From Bradyrhizobium japonicum USDA 6 (GTDB taxonomy: Bacteria > Pseudomonadota > Alphaproteobacteria > Rhizobiales > Xanthobacteraceae), in contig NC_017249.1 of assembly GCF_000284375.1 (NCBI RefSeq), positions 186,001-250,000 of the forward strand: DNA of 64,000 nt. The letters run 5' to 3'. How positions within the stretch are numbered: the first letter of the stretch is position 1; each line of letters begins with the position of its first letter. The translations under genes were made by a program, and so were the position numbers. The notes under the pieces are model-generated. The model was not told the DNA's origin. It saw nothing but the letters and a program-made list of their open reading frames with translations, and did not search any database. This document shows, piece after piece, positions 38,091 to 46,946 of this stretch.

Positions 38091-38708
38091 CTATTCGAAA
38101 CTGGAGAGCAGGATCTTCACCAGGATGACCTGAAACGCGATCGGGATGCGAACGCTCTTCCGCCTGATCGAGCGCTGGAGCGCGCTGGCGATCTCGGCGC
38201 TGGTCAAGGCGCCGGCCGACGCATTGGCAATCAACTCCGCCCACATCTGCGACAGCGAGCCGCCGGGCGGGATCACCGGCTTGATGGTCACGCCGCAGCC
38301 CTGTGCCCAATCCAGGATCTCCCGCATCGTGTGAGGTCCGCAGTTGCGCGCGGTCGCAAGGCGCTCGGCCGTCAGCGCGAGCAGCAACTCGCGCGACGGC
38401 AGCCAATTCCCCTTCGGCGGCTGTTCGCCGGCGAGCTCCACCGCAAGCTCCTTCAGAACATTCTGCGCGCGCACGCTCAGTCTCTTCATCGGTGCCGGTG
38501 CGCGCTTCGCCTGAACGGAGCCGACGGCCGGTCCCCGCTCGCCGGTCGGGCGATTGCGCGGCTCGGACACGCGGGAGGCGTCGCCCGACTGCGGCGCCGC
38601 ACGCTGGTCGCTGCCCTCCCCCGCGGGCCACGCGGTCTCCGGCCGCTCCGCCTCCTGCGGCCAGGATCGTCGCTTCCGGGCACCCGCCACTGTCGTCTGC
38701 CGCGCCAT
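38091..38708 (-). CDS. Unknown protein with RNAP alpha-CTD-like helix-hairpin-helix region
   Basis: A 205-aa protein of unknown function. Residues 1-80 are Arg/Pro/Ala-rich and probably disordered. From MKRLSVRAQNVLKELAVEL on, the sequence resembles the C-terminal domain of the RNA polymerase alpha subunit: LSVR.xNVLK, a middle helix, and AERLATARNCGPHTMREILD matching the helix-hairpin-helix. The last 50 residues include LTSAEIASALQRSIRRKS. The ATG at 38708 is preceded by GGCGAGAGAA; a GTG at 38741 is also possible. It may bind DNA or the polymerase, but nothing shows a specific role. An inverted repeat (38754-38770) lies upstream. Confidence 0.7.
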   Translation of the reverse strand: MARQTTVAGARKRRSWPQEAERPETAWPAGEGSDQRAAPQSGDASRVSEPRNRPTGERGPAVGSVQAKRAPAPMKRLSVRAQNVLKELAVELAGEQPPKGNWLPSRELLLALTAERLATARNCGPHTMREILDWAQGCGVTIKPVIPPGGSLSQMWAELIANASAGALTSAEIASALQRSIRRKSVRIPIAFQVILVKILLSSFE

Positions 38709-38753
38709 TTCTCTCGCCGAACCCGCCAGCCTCGTACTCACAAAGACTAATAT

Positions 38754-38770
38754 ATATCGTGATCCGATAT
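38754..38770. promoter_or_regulatory. Inverted repeat ATATCG-N5-CGATAT
   Basis: Perfect 6-bp arms (38754-38759 and 38765-38770) in an AT-rich island within the divergent gap between the alpha-CTD-like gene and the binding-protein pseudogene. It is a possible operator for the nearby MarR or alpha-CTD-like protein. Confidence 0.35.
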
Positions 38771-38957
38771 GTTTTCACGTGATAATTTCCGTGGTTCGAC
38801 CAAAGACGAAATTGACAGAAGGGCTTCACAAGCAATGCTTAGGGCCAAGAGCTACACGCGGATGTGACGTGCCCGGCGCAGCAGGCCAGCGAGGCCGGCT
38901 GGCCGGACAGGTCGTGCTTGCGCCTACAAACAAGAACGATGTTCGGAGGAAACGACC

Positions 38958-40293
38958 ATGAATGACGATCTCATCCGCCGCGGCCTCTCGCGCCGTGGCC
39001 TGCTCCAGACCACAGCTAGCCTCATCGGCGGCTCGATGCTGCCCGCGATGCCGGCCTTTGCCGAGGACAAGCCGGCGATCGGCTCGTATCCCGCCGGCGT
39101 TTCGGGTTCCACCGCCTTCATCGGAATCTCGGTCCCGCGCACCGGAACCTATGCCGTGCAGGGCGAGGACGAACTCAAGGGCTACCAGCTCGCGATCGAG
39201 CACATCAACAGCGGCCATGACCTGATCAAGAAGATCTCGCCGAAGACCAGCAAGGGCGTGCTCGGCAAGGAGCTGAAGTTCGGCGTCGCGGATTCCGCGG
39301 CCAAGCCGAACGAGGCGGTGCAGGCGCAGCAGCGGTTCATCAGCGAGAACAAGGCGATCATGATCACCGGCGGCACGTCGAGCGCCGTTGCGGTCGCGCT
39401 CAACAAGCTCGCGCAGCGCGAACACGTGCTGTTCGTGTGCGGCATTTTCTGGCTCGAACGACACCACCGGCAAGGACTGCGTTCGCTACGGCTTCCGCCA
39501 GAACTTCTTCGGCCAGACCGCCGCCGCGGCGATCGGCCCGGTGATGGTGAGGGAGTTCGGCAAGAACAAGAAGGCCGCCTACCTGACGCCCGATTACACC
39601 TACGGCCACACCGTCACCAAGTCGATGCAGGACTTCCTCGCGAGCGCGGGCTGGACGACGGTGACCAACCAGGTCGCACCGCTCGGCGCGCCCGACTACT
39701 CCTCATATCTGCTGAACGTCGCGAATTCCGGCGCCGACGTGCTCATCAACGTCAACTGGGGCCACGACGCGGTGCTGTCGACCCAGCAGGCCAAGCAGTT
39801 CGGCGTGCTCGACAAGATGAAGCTGGTCGTTCCCTACCAGGTGCCCTTCATCGCGCGCGAAACCGGCGGCCTGATGCAGGGCGTCTACGCCGCCACCGAC
39901 TATTGGTGGACGATCGAGGACAAGTTCCCGCTCGCCAAGATGTTCAACGAGGCCTTCGAGAAGAAGTACGGCTACAAGCCCGAATGGGGCGCCGAGAACG
40001 CGTATGTCAGCTTCGCGCACTGGGCCCGTATGTGCGAGCAGGCCGGCAGCTTCAATCCGCCCGACGTGATCAAGGCCTACGAGAAGGGCGAGACGATCCC
40101 ATCCCTGGTCGGCGACGTGCATTACCGCCCCGAGGATCACCAATGCGTCCGCCCGGTGATCATCGTGAAGGGCAAGCAGCAGAAGGACATGAAGAACAAG
40201 GAAGACTGGTACGACGTCGTCGAAATCGTCCCCGGTGAAGGCCTGATGCAGAAGCCGGACGCGTTCGGCTGCCATCCCGGCGATTATAGCTGA
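38958..40293 (+). pseudogene. ABC substrate-binding protein, one-base frameshift
   Basis: Type I (LivK/amide-type) binding protein, about 444 aa if the frame is restored. The signal region has SRRGLLQTTASLIGGS and ends near AMPAFA. The first frame is family-like to codon 163 (LAQREHVLFVCGI) and then turns to Arg-rich nonsense ending at 40238. The next frame continues correctly with SGSNDTTGKDCVRYGF to a natural stop at 40293. Removing one T from the TTTT run at 39445-39448 rejoins them, so this is a single-base insertion. The rest has no other lesion and the downstream permease/ATPase genes are intact. It may be a real recent mutation or a sequencing error. Confidence 0.85.
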
Positions 40294-40309
40294 GCCCGCG
40301 CTAACCCCT

Positions 40310-40353
40310 GTGACGCCGCGGGCTGCACTCTGGTCCTGCGGCGTCACCTTTTT
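40310..40353 (+). terminator. Intrinsic terminator/attenuator between binding-protein and permease genes
   Basis: A 13-bp stem, GTGACGCCGCGGG (40310-40322) with CCTGCGGCGTCAC (40335-40347, one G-U pair), followed by CTTTTT. It lies inside the operon, 17 bp after the binding-protein stop. Such structures allow more binding protein than membrane subunits to be made. Confidence 0.75.
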
Positions 40354-40392
40354 CTGACGCGCACCACGGCGCGTCACAACGGCGATTGTCGC

Positions 40393-41268
40393 ATGATCAG
40401 TTGGCCCAACCTCGTTTCGCAGCTTTTCAACGGGCTCGCGCTCGGCGCCCTGCTCGCGCTGATCAGCTCCGGCCTGACCATCATCTACGGCACGCTCGGC
40501 GTGCTCAACCTCGCGCATGGCGCGATGTTCATGATCGGCGGCTATGCCGGCTTCGTCGCCTACCAGTACACGGAGTCATTCATCATCGCCGTCATCGCGG
40601 GCTCGTTGTTCGTGATGCTGCTCGGCGTCGCGATGGAACGCGTCATCATCCGCCATTTCTATCATCGCCCGCACGAGGATCAGCTGCTCGTGACCTTCGG
40701 GCTCGGCATCTGTTTCGTCGAGCTCGTGCGCCTGATCTTCTCGAGCCAGTCGCAGCTGGTGCCGCCGCCGGCCCTGTTCCAGGGCATCACCAATCTCGGC
40801 TTCATGTTCTATCCGACCTACCGCCTCGCCGTCGTCGGCATCGTCGCGGTCGCCCTCGGCGCACTGTTCATCGTCCTCTACCGGACCCGGCTCGGCATGA
40901 TCGTGCGCGCCGGGATCGAGGATTCGGTGATGGTCGATTCGCTGGGTATCAACGTCTACCGCGTCTTCATGGTCGTGTTCGGCATCGGCGCAATGGCCGC
41001 CGGATTTGCCGGCATCGTCAACGCGCCAGTGGTGTCGCTGACTCCGGGCATCGGCGACGACATCCTGGTCCAGACCTTCGTGGTGGTGGTGATCGGCGGC
41101 GTCGGCTCGTTCCCGGGCGCGATCCTCGGCGGCCTGATCGCCGGCGAGATCATCAGCGTCACCTCCATGTTCAACCCCGGCTACGCCTATGTGATGCTGT
41201 TTGCGGCGATGACGCTCGTGCTCGTGGTGCGACCGCATGGCCTGCTCGGCGTCCAGGGCCGCGAGTAA
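40393..41268 (+). CDS. Branched-chain-type ABC transporter permease (LivH-like)
   Basis: Inner-membrane permease, 291 aa, about eight helices. LivH features: YGTLGVLNLAHGAMFMIGGY (about 31-50) and VVIGGVGSFPGAILGGLIAG (about 235-254). It is followed after 11 bp by the LivM-LivG fusion. Substrate class is that of branched-chain amino acids, amides or urea; sequence alone does not decide. Confidence 0.93.
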   Translation: MISWPNLVSQLFNGLALGALLALISSGLTIIYGTLGVLNLAHGAMFMIGGYAGFVAYQYTESFIIAVIAGSLFVMLLGVAMERVIIRHFYHRPHEDQLLVTFGLGICFVELVRLIFSSQSQLVPPPALFQGITNLGFMFYPTYRLAVVGIVAVALGALFIVLYRTRLGMIVRAGIEDSVMVDSLGINVYRVFMVVFGIGAMAAGFAGIVNAPVVSLTPGIGDDILVQTFVVVVIGGVGSFPGAILGGLIAGEIISVTSMFNPGYAYVMLFAAMTLVLVVRPHGLLGVQGRE

Positions 41269-41279
41269 GCGATTTCCTG

Positions 41280-43127
41280 ATGCTCAAGCAACGCCCGTTC
41301 CTGATCGAGACCCTGACCGCGATCGGTTTGATCGCAGCCCCGTTCGTGCTGCCTCATCTCGGCTTCGCCCCGAACACCGTGAACCGGATCCTGGTCTGGG
41401 GCCTGTTCGGGCTCGGCTTCGACATCCTGTTCGGATTCACCGGCCTGCTGTCGTTCGGCCAGTCCGCCTTCTATGGCACCGGCGGCTTCGTCGCGGCCTA
41501 CCTCCTGACCCGCGCGGGTTTCGGCAACGTGCTGGGCGCACTGATCATCGGCATGATCGCGGCGGCCGCGACCGGCTACCTGATCGGCCTGATCGCACTG
41601 CGCCGCACCGGCATCTATTTCGCCATGATCACCGTGGCGATCGCGGAGGTGTTCTTCTTCGTCGAGTTCAATCCGCTCTCGGATTTCACCGGCGGCGAGA
41701 ACGGCCTGCCGGGCGTACCGACACCGAGTTTCAATCTCGGCTTCACCACCGTCCACTTCACCAACGGCTGGTCGCTCTACCAGTTCATCGCGCTGTGCTA
41801 CTTCATCGGCGTCATTATCGCGCTCAGGATCGTCCGCTCGCCGGTCGGCGCCATCTTCAGCGCGATCCGCGACAATCCGTTGCGCGCCACCGCCGTCGGC
41901 CACAACATCCACGGCTACAAGTTGACCGCCTTCGTGATCGCCGCGGCCTATGCGGGCTTCGCCGGCGGCCTGCTCGGCGTATTGCAGGCCTTCATGCCGC
42001 CCGACGCCTTCACCTTCGACACCTCGGGCCAGCTCGTGATGCAAACCGCCATCGGCGGCAGGGGTACGTTGTTCGGACCGCTGGTCGGCGCGGCGGTCTG
42101 GCTCTTCCTTCAGGACTTTCTTCAGGCGGCGCTGGGCCTCGGCGCGGCCTGGAAGCTTGTGCTCGGCGTCGTGTTCGTGGTGCTGGTCTGCTTCCTGCGC
42201 GGCGGCATCGTCGGCGGTCTTGCGGACCTCTATCGCCTCGCCGCCGGCAAACGGGCGCGGCGCGAGGTGGATACGGAACAGCCGTCCGCTGACGCCGAGG
42301 CCGCACGGCAGCCCGCGCCGGCGCCGATGCAGGCCAAGGAGGTCGCGCATCCCGCCTATTCCGGGCCGATCCTGAAAGCCACCGGCCTCACCAAGCGCTA
42401 TGGCGGCCTCGTCGCCAACAGCGACATCGATTTCAGCGTCAATCAGGGCGAGCTGCGCGGTATCATCGGCCCCAACGGCGCAGGCAAATCGACCTTCTTC
42501 AAGATGCTGACCTGCGAGATCGCGCCGACCTCCGGCCGGATCGTGTTCGAGGGCCGCGACATCACGGGATTGAAGGTCACCGAAGTCTGCCAGCTCGGGC
42601 TTACCAAGAGCTACCAGGTCAACCAGCTCTTCACGGGCCTGACAGTGCGGCAGAACCTGACGATCGCCGCACTCGCCGAGCTGCGCGGCAAGTTCCGGCT
42701 CGACCTGTTCCGCAAGCTCTCGGGCGTCAAGGGCCTGACGGAGCAGGTGGCGCACGCGCTCGCCCTGGTCGATTTGACCCGCCGCGCCGACACGCCGGTG
42801 TCCGAGCTCGCCTATGGCGAGAAGCGCCGGCTGGAGATCGGGCTTGCCCTCGCCACCTCGCCGCGCCTGCTGCTGCTCGACGAGCCGCTCGCGGGCATGA
42901 GCCCGCGCGAGCGGGTCGAGACCGTCAAGCTGCTCAAATCGATCGCACGCGGACGCACCATGATCATCATCGACCACGACATGGATTCGCTGTTCGAGCT
43001 GGTCGAACGCGTGACGGTGCTCCAGGAGGGCAAGGTCCTGCTGGACGGCACGCCGGAGGAAATCAGGACCAACGCCGCAGTGCAGGAAGCCTATCTCGGC
43101 GGCGTTCACGGAGAGATCGCCGCATGA
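41280..43127 (+). CDS. LivM-LivG fusion: ABC permease and ATPase in one protein
   Basis: A 615-aa fusion. Residues 1-320 are a LivM-type permease (FGFTGLLSFGQSAFYGTGGF; EAA-like loop in IRDNPLRATAVGHNIHGYK). Residues 322-355 form a charged, Pro/Ala-rich linker. The rest is a LivG-type ATPase with Walker A GPNGAGKST (about 397-405), Walker B LLLLDEPLAGM and switch DHDMDSL; the signature is LAYGEKRRLE in place of LSGGQ. The ATG at 41280 is chosen because similarity starts there, 11 bp after the LivH-like stop. The stop overlaps the next ATPase gene as ATGA. Confidence 0.93.
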   Translation: MLKQRPFLIETLTAIGLIAAPFVLPHLGFAPNTVNRILVWGLFGLGFDILFGFTGLLSFGQSAFYGTGGFVAAYLLTRAGFGNVLGALIIGMIAAAATGYLIGLIALRRTGIYFAMITVAIAEVFFFVEFNPLSDFTGGENGLPGVPTPSFNLGFTTVHFTNGWSLYQFIALCYFIGVIIALRIVRSPVGAIFSAIRDNPLRATAVGHNIHGYKLTAFVIAAAYAGFAGGLLGVLQAFMPPDAFTFDTSGQLVMQTAIGGRGTLFGPLVGAAVWLFLQDFLQAALGLGAAWKLVLGVVFVVLVCFLRGGIVGGLADLYRLAAGKRARREVDTEQPSADAEAARQPAPAPMQAKEVAHPAYSGPILKATGLTKRYGGLVANSDIDFSVNQGELRGIIGPNGAGKSTFFKMLTCEIAPTSGRIVFEGRDITGLKVTEVCQLGLTKSYQVNQLFTGLTVRQNLTIAALAELRGKFRLDLFRKLSGVKGLTEQVAHALALVDLTRRADTPVSELAYGEKRRLEIGLALATSPRLLLLDEPLAGMSPRERVETVKLLKSIARGRTMIIIDHDMDSLFELVERVTVLQEGKVLLDGTPEEIRTNAAVQEAYLGGVHGEIAA

Positions 43128-43822
43128 GCCTGATCGAGGTCAATGGCCTGAACAGCTATTACGGTGACTCCCACATCCTGTTCGACGTCGCCATGCGCGT
43201 CGAGCGGAACGAGGTGGTGGCGCTGCTCGGGCGGAACGGCGCCGGCAAGAGCACGACGCTCAAGAGCCTGATGGGCGTCGTGACGCCCCGCAGCGGCAGC
43301 GTGAAATTCGACGGCATCGATATCGCCGGACGCAAGAGCCACAGGATCGCGCAGGCCGGCATGCAGCTCGTGCACGAGGAGCGCCGGATCTTCGGCAGCC
43401 TGTCGGTAGAGGAGAACATCGTTCTCGCCGGGATCACCGCACCGAAACGCTGGCCGCTCGAGCGCATCTACGAGATGTTTCCGCGGCTGAAAGAGCGGCG
43501 CAACAACCGCGGCACCGAGCTCTCCGGCGGCGAACAGCAGATGCTCGCGATCGCCCGGGCGCTGGTGCGCGATCCCAAGATCGTGCTGCTGGACGAGCCG
43601 TTCGAGGGGCTCGCGCCCGTCATCGTCCACGATCTCGTCAAGGCCTGCCGCGAGCTCGCAGCCGCCGGCCAGACCATCGTGCTGGTCGAGCAAAATCTGG
43701 CGGCGACGTTGGCGCTGGCGACGCGGATCTACATCATCAACAACGGCCACATCGTGCACGAGGGACCGGCGCAGGAGCTCAAGGCCCAGCCGGAGCTGCT
43801 GCAGCGATACCTTGGCGTCTAG
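43124..43822 (+). CDS. Branched-chain-type ABC transporter ATP-binding protein (LivF-like)
   Basis: Second ATPase of this importer, 232 aa. Walker A is GRNGAGKST, the signature LSGGEQQ, Walker B IVLLDEPFEGL and the switch VEQNLAA. It is coupled by ATGA to the fusion gene and is the last gene of the operon. A 157-bp gap without features other than an RBS precedes the next gene. Confidence 0.94.
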   Translation: MSLIEVNGLNSYYGDSHILFDVAMRVERNEVVALLGRNGAGKSTTLKSLMGVVTPRSGSVKFDGIDIAGRKSHRIAQAGMQLVHEERRIFGSLSVEENIVLAGITAPKRWPLERIYEMFPRLKERRNNRGTELSGGEQQMLAIARALVRDPKIVLLDEPFEGLAPVIVHDLVKACRELAAAGQTIVLVEQNLAATLALATRIYIINNGHIVHEGPAQELKAQPELLQRYLGV

Positions 43823-43979
43823 GTCGCGTCCGCCTAAATCCGGGATATCTGCTTTCGCAGGCGGTAGCATGCGGCCTCGCCCGCGGAATGTCGCCTTGTG
43901 CCCAAAGCGGACACAGGGTTGCCTTTTTGCCGAGGTCAGTGTCTTGCCAAGCCGAACCGAGCCTGAGGGAGGAGACGCT

Positions 43980-44921
43980 ATGAGCGCGATCTGGCCGGAG
44001 ATCCCCTTCGAGGCATGGCGCGAAAGCTGTTCCGCGCTTCATCTGTATTGCCAGATTGTCGGCAAGTATCGGCTCGCGAGAACGCCATGGGTCAACCATT
44101 CCTGGCACGCGACCCTCTACGTGAATGCACGTGGGCTCACGACTTCACTGATTCCAGACGCATCAGGCATCGAAATCGTCTTCGATCTCTCCCGTCATGT
44201 CCTGATCGGAGAGGCAGCTGATGGGTGCAGGGCGGAAATGCCGCTCGGGCGAATGTCAGTCGCCGAATTTCACGCCCGGTTCTGTGATTTGGTAAGACAT
44301 CTCGGCGGAACACCAGCATTTGACGGTCGGCCCAGTGAGGTCCCAGATCCGATCCCGTTCACGGAGGACCGCCAAATCAGGCCCTATGACGCAGACGCCG
44401 TGACGCGGTTCTTCCGCGCCCTCGTCGCGATCAGCGGAGTGTTTTATCGGTTTCGAACGGGGTTCACCGGGAAGGCCAGTCCGGTTCATCTCTTCTGGGG
44501 CAGCTTCGATCTCGCGGTGACGCGCTTCTCTGGGCGTTCCGCTCCGCTTCACCCGGGTGGCGTCCCGGGTTTGCCAGACGTCGTGACACGCGAGGCCTAT
44601 AGCGATGAGGTCTCGTCCGCCGGCTTTTGGCCGGGCGGTGGTGGTACAGACTTTGCGGCTTTCTACTCCTATGCCTACCCCACCCCGAATGGCTTTGCTG
44701 ACGGACAGGTCATGCCCGCGGGCGCATACTTCGATCGGAAGCTCGGCGAATATCTCCTGCCCTACGACCTTGTGCGAAAATCCAGCGAGCCAGAGGCCAC
44801 GCTCATGGCGTTTCTGCAAAGCACCTATCAGGCAGCAGCTGATATCGGACGCTGGGATCGTGCCGCGCTCGAATGTCCGATTGGCTCCCCCCTTCGACCC
44901 CGCCCGCTGAACAAGGACTGA
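43980..44921 (+). CDS. DUF5996 family protein
   Basis: Unknown-function protein, 313 aa. Hallmarks of this family: WPEIPFEAWRESCSALHLYCQ at the start (WPEIPFEAW, LHLYCQIVGKYRL), HATLYVNARGLTT, HLFWGSFDLAVTRFSGR and the FAAFYSYAYPTP block. No signal peptide or membrane segment. GGAGG upstream supports the ATG at 43980. It shows somewhat less extreme GC bias than its neighbours by eye and sits inside the block that splits prfA from prmC, consistent with acquisition. Confidence 0.85.
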   Translation: MSAIWPEIPFEAWRESCSALHLYCQIVGKYRLARTPWVNHSWHATLYVNARGLTTSLIPDASGIEIVFDLSRHVLIGEAADGCRAEMPLGRMSVAEFHARFCDLVRHLGGTPAFDGRPSEVPDPIPFTEDRQIRPYDADAVTRFFRALVAISGVFYRFRTGFTGKASPVHLFWGSFDLAVTRFSGRSAPLHPGGVPGLPDVVTREAYSDEVSSAGFWPGGGGTDFAAFYSYAYPTPNGFADGQVMPAGAYFDRKLGEYLLPYDLVRKSSEPEATLMAFLQSTYQAAADIGRWDRAALECPIGSPLRPRPLNKD

Positions 44922-45069
44922 TAAAGGTTCGATGAAATATCGCGGGCTCGCAGTTTCGGTGGAGCGAAGCTGCGCCGGTCAATTTCGGGTTTGTCTCGAT
45001 AGTCTGTCTCGATGATGGGTTTCGCAACAGCTCTACCCGTCTTCCGGACTTGCTGCGGCGCTATCTCGA

Positions 45070-45495
45070 TCAACTGCCCAGCGCCGCGATCATCCGCTTG
45101 GCGTGATCGGCGAGCACGGCCATGTCTTCCTTGCGCGTATGCGCCGGCAGCAGCTCGATTCCGGCCCTGACCGGCATGACGTGCAGGTGCAGGTGGAAGA
45201 CCACCTGCCCGCTCGCCGGTTCGCTGAACTGCTGCAGGATGATACCCTCGGCGTCGAACGCCTTCATCGCCGCAATCGCGATCCGCTTGCCGGTTCGGGC
45301 GACCGCGGCGAGATCGTCATCCGCGATGTCGAGGATGCCGCGCGCCGGCGCCCGGGGAATGACCAGCGTGTGTCCGGGCGAGCGCGGCATGATGTCGAGG
45401 AAGGCGAGGCTGCGGTCGTCGCTGAAAACCTCGAAGCAGGGAATCTCGCCGCGCAGGATCTTTGCGAAGACGTTCTGATCGTCGTAAGCCGCCAT
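45070..45495 (-). CDS. HIT family nucleotide hydrolase
   Basis: Hint-like purine-nucleoside phosphoramidate hydrolase, 141 aa. The histidine triad is HLHLHV near residue 102 and an upstream GHTLVIPRAPARG block is present. FAKILRGEIPCFEVFSDDRS is the usual N-terminus. It is divergent from prmC with a 90-bp gap. Confidence 0.93.
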   Translation of the reverse strand: MAAYDDQNVFAKILRGEIPCFEVFSDDRSLAFLDIMPRSPGHTLVIPRAPARGILDIADDDLAAVARTGKRIAIAAMKAFDAEGIILQQFSEPASGQVVFHLHLHVMPVRAGIELLPAHTRKEDMAVLADHAKRMIAALGS

Positions 45496-45585
45496 GGATC
45501 CCTCCCTCGCTGCGAGGTGCGATCAGACGCGTTCCGTTCCGTTGACGCAAGCAATGCCGCCGATCTATCCACGATACCAGGCAGG

Positions 45586-46482
45586 ATGGCTCCATTGGCG
45601 ACAGGTTTCGATTCCGGACACAGCATCGAGAGTGCGCGGCGCGCGCTTGCGGCGCGGCTGCAATCGGCCGGCATCGAAGAGCCCGCCCTCGACGCGCGCC
45701 TGCTCGTCGGAGCCGCGCTGAGGCTTGATTTGACCGGCATCGTCACGCAGGCGGCGCGCCAGCTCACACCCGAAGAGGCCGCGCGGCTCGAAGCCTATGC
45801 GCAGCGCCGGCTCGCGCATGAACCGGTCGCCCGCATTCTCGGCGCGCGCGAATTCTGGGGCCTGCCGTTCCAACTGTCCGAGGCGACGCTGGTGCCGCGG
45901 CCTGACACCGAGACCGTGGTCGAACTGGCACTGGAGATCTTTCGGGAGGCCACGATATCGGGGCCGCGCCCGCGAATCGCCGATATCGGCACCGGGTCCG
46001 GCGCGATCCTGCTCGCGCTGCTGCACGAAATTCCCGATGCCTTCGGTGTCGGAACCGATCTCAGCCTCTCCGCGCTCAACACTGCGCGGAGCAATGCTGC
46101 AGCTCTGGGCCTCGCCGGCCGCTCCGGCTTCGTCGCCTGCTCCTATGCGGCGGCGCTGCGCGGCCCGTTCGATCTCATCGTGTCGAATCCGCCCTATATT
46201 CCCTCAGGGGAAATTCCGAAACTGAGTCTCGATGTGCGCGAGCACGATCCGCATCTGGCGCTCGACGGCGGCAATGACGGCTATGACGCCTACCGCGCCC
46301 TGATCCCGCAGGCGGCCGAGCGGCTCGCGCCCGGCGGGGCGTTGATCGTCGAGGCCGGGCAAGGTCAGGCCCGGGATATTGAAACCTTGATGACGGCCGC
46401 CGCGTTGTCTGTGGACAGGCCGCCCAGGGCCGATTTGGCGGGCATCCCGCGGGCGGTTTCGGCCCGAAAAATGCCCCCATAA
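45586..46482 (+). CDS. prmC: Peptide chain release factor N5-glutamine methyltransferase
   Basis: Methylates the GGQ glutamine of RF1/RF2. It is 298 aa. The N-terminal helical domain covers about 10-90. The SAM motif is IADIGTGSGAILLALL and the catalytic NPPY motif is in IVSNPPYIPSGEI. AGGCAGG just before 45586 supports this start; the frame is open upstream over the HIT gene. In many alphaproteobacteria prmC directly follows prfA; here its substrate gene lies 8 kb upstream. Confidence 0.95.
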   Translation: MAPLATGFDSGHSIESARRALAARLQSAGIEEPALDARLLVGAALRLDLTGIVTQAARQLTPEEAARLEAYAQRRLAHEPVARILGAREFWGLPFQLSEATLVPRPDTETVVELALEIFREATISGPRPRIADIGTGSGAILLALLHEIPDAFGVGTDLSLSALNTARSNAAALGLAGRSGFVACSYAAALRGPFDLIVSNPPYIPSGEIPKLSLDVREHDPHLALDGGNDGYDAYRALIPQAAERLAPGGALIVEAGQGQARDIETLMTAAALSVDRPPRADLAGIPRAVSARKMPP

Positions 46483-46946
46483 AAGCCGGATCGGGTTGCA
46501 AAAAACCTCTTGGAATATCCCTTGGGAACGACTACGTTCCGGTCAACACATCGGTGCCGGCCCCGTACACCTACGGGCGAAAGCCGGGCTCTCGGACGAG
46601 AGCTTTACTGATTTAAAGGTTCCAAGCCGCAGGTCCTGTTGAGCGCGATGGCCATTGGAGCTGCGCTGCTCTCCGACCGCAAAGTGAACGAAAGCCTGAT
46701 ATTGCGCTTGAAGACTTACGCAACAAAGCTGGGCTTGTTTCGGCAGGCGATATGAATGGGTTCGCTGGCAATGGATGCTGGCGGGTGGGGAACGCGTCTT
46801 TGTTGAACGCGACGGTCGACGAACATTGGCAGGGTTCAAGCCGCTCTTGCGCGCGGTGCGCACGAGAGATGTGAACCGTTGTCATCAGGTCACTCCGAGC
46901 AATCAGTAACGCGTGCAACCTCTAGGGCTGGAATTAAAGGCAGGAC
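46483..46946. other. 464-bp region upstream of the DUF4167 gene, no gene seen
   Basis: Unusually long for this compact window. It is less GC-biased than surrounding genes and contains no convincing coding sequence; the best frame is 40 codons (46752-46874) without family features. AAAGGCAGGAC just before 46947 is the RBS of the next gene. It could hold a long leader, a small RNA or a decayed gene. Confidence 0.5.

Noticed and set aside
39400..39460. Programmed ribosomal frameshift in the ABC binding protein
   Set aside because: Only a TTTT run, no known slippery site or stimulatory structure seen, and no reason for frameshifting in this family; mutation or sequencing error is simpler.
40386..41279. 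N-terminal extension of the LivM-LivG frame over the LivH-like gene
   Set aside because: The extension is Arg-rich nonsense lying over livH; similarity to LivM begins at the ATG at 41280.
41187..43109. 640-codon - strand open frame over the LivM-LivG fusion
   Set aside because: Antisense shadow; the + strand carries all transporter motifs.
46752..46874. 40-codon frame in the gap before the DUF4167 gene
   Set aside because: No recognisable features and no clear RBS; probably chance.
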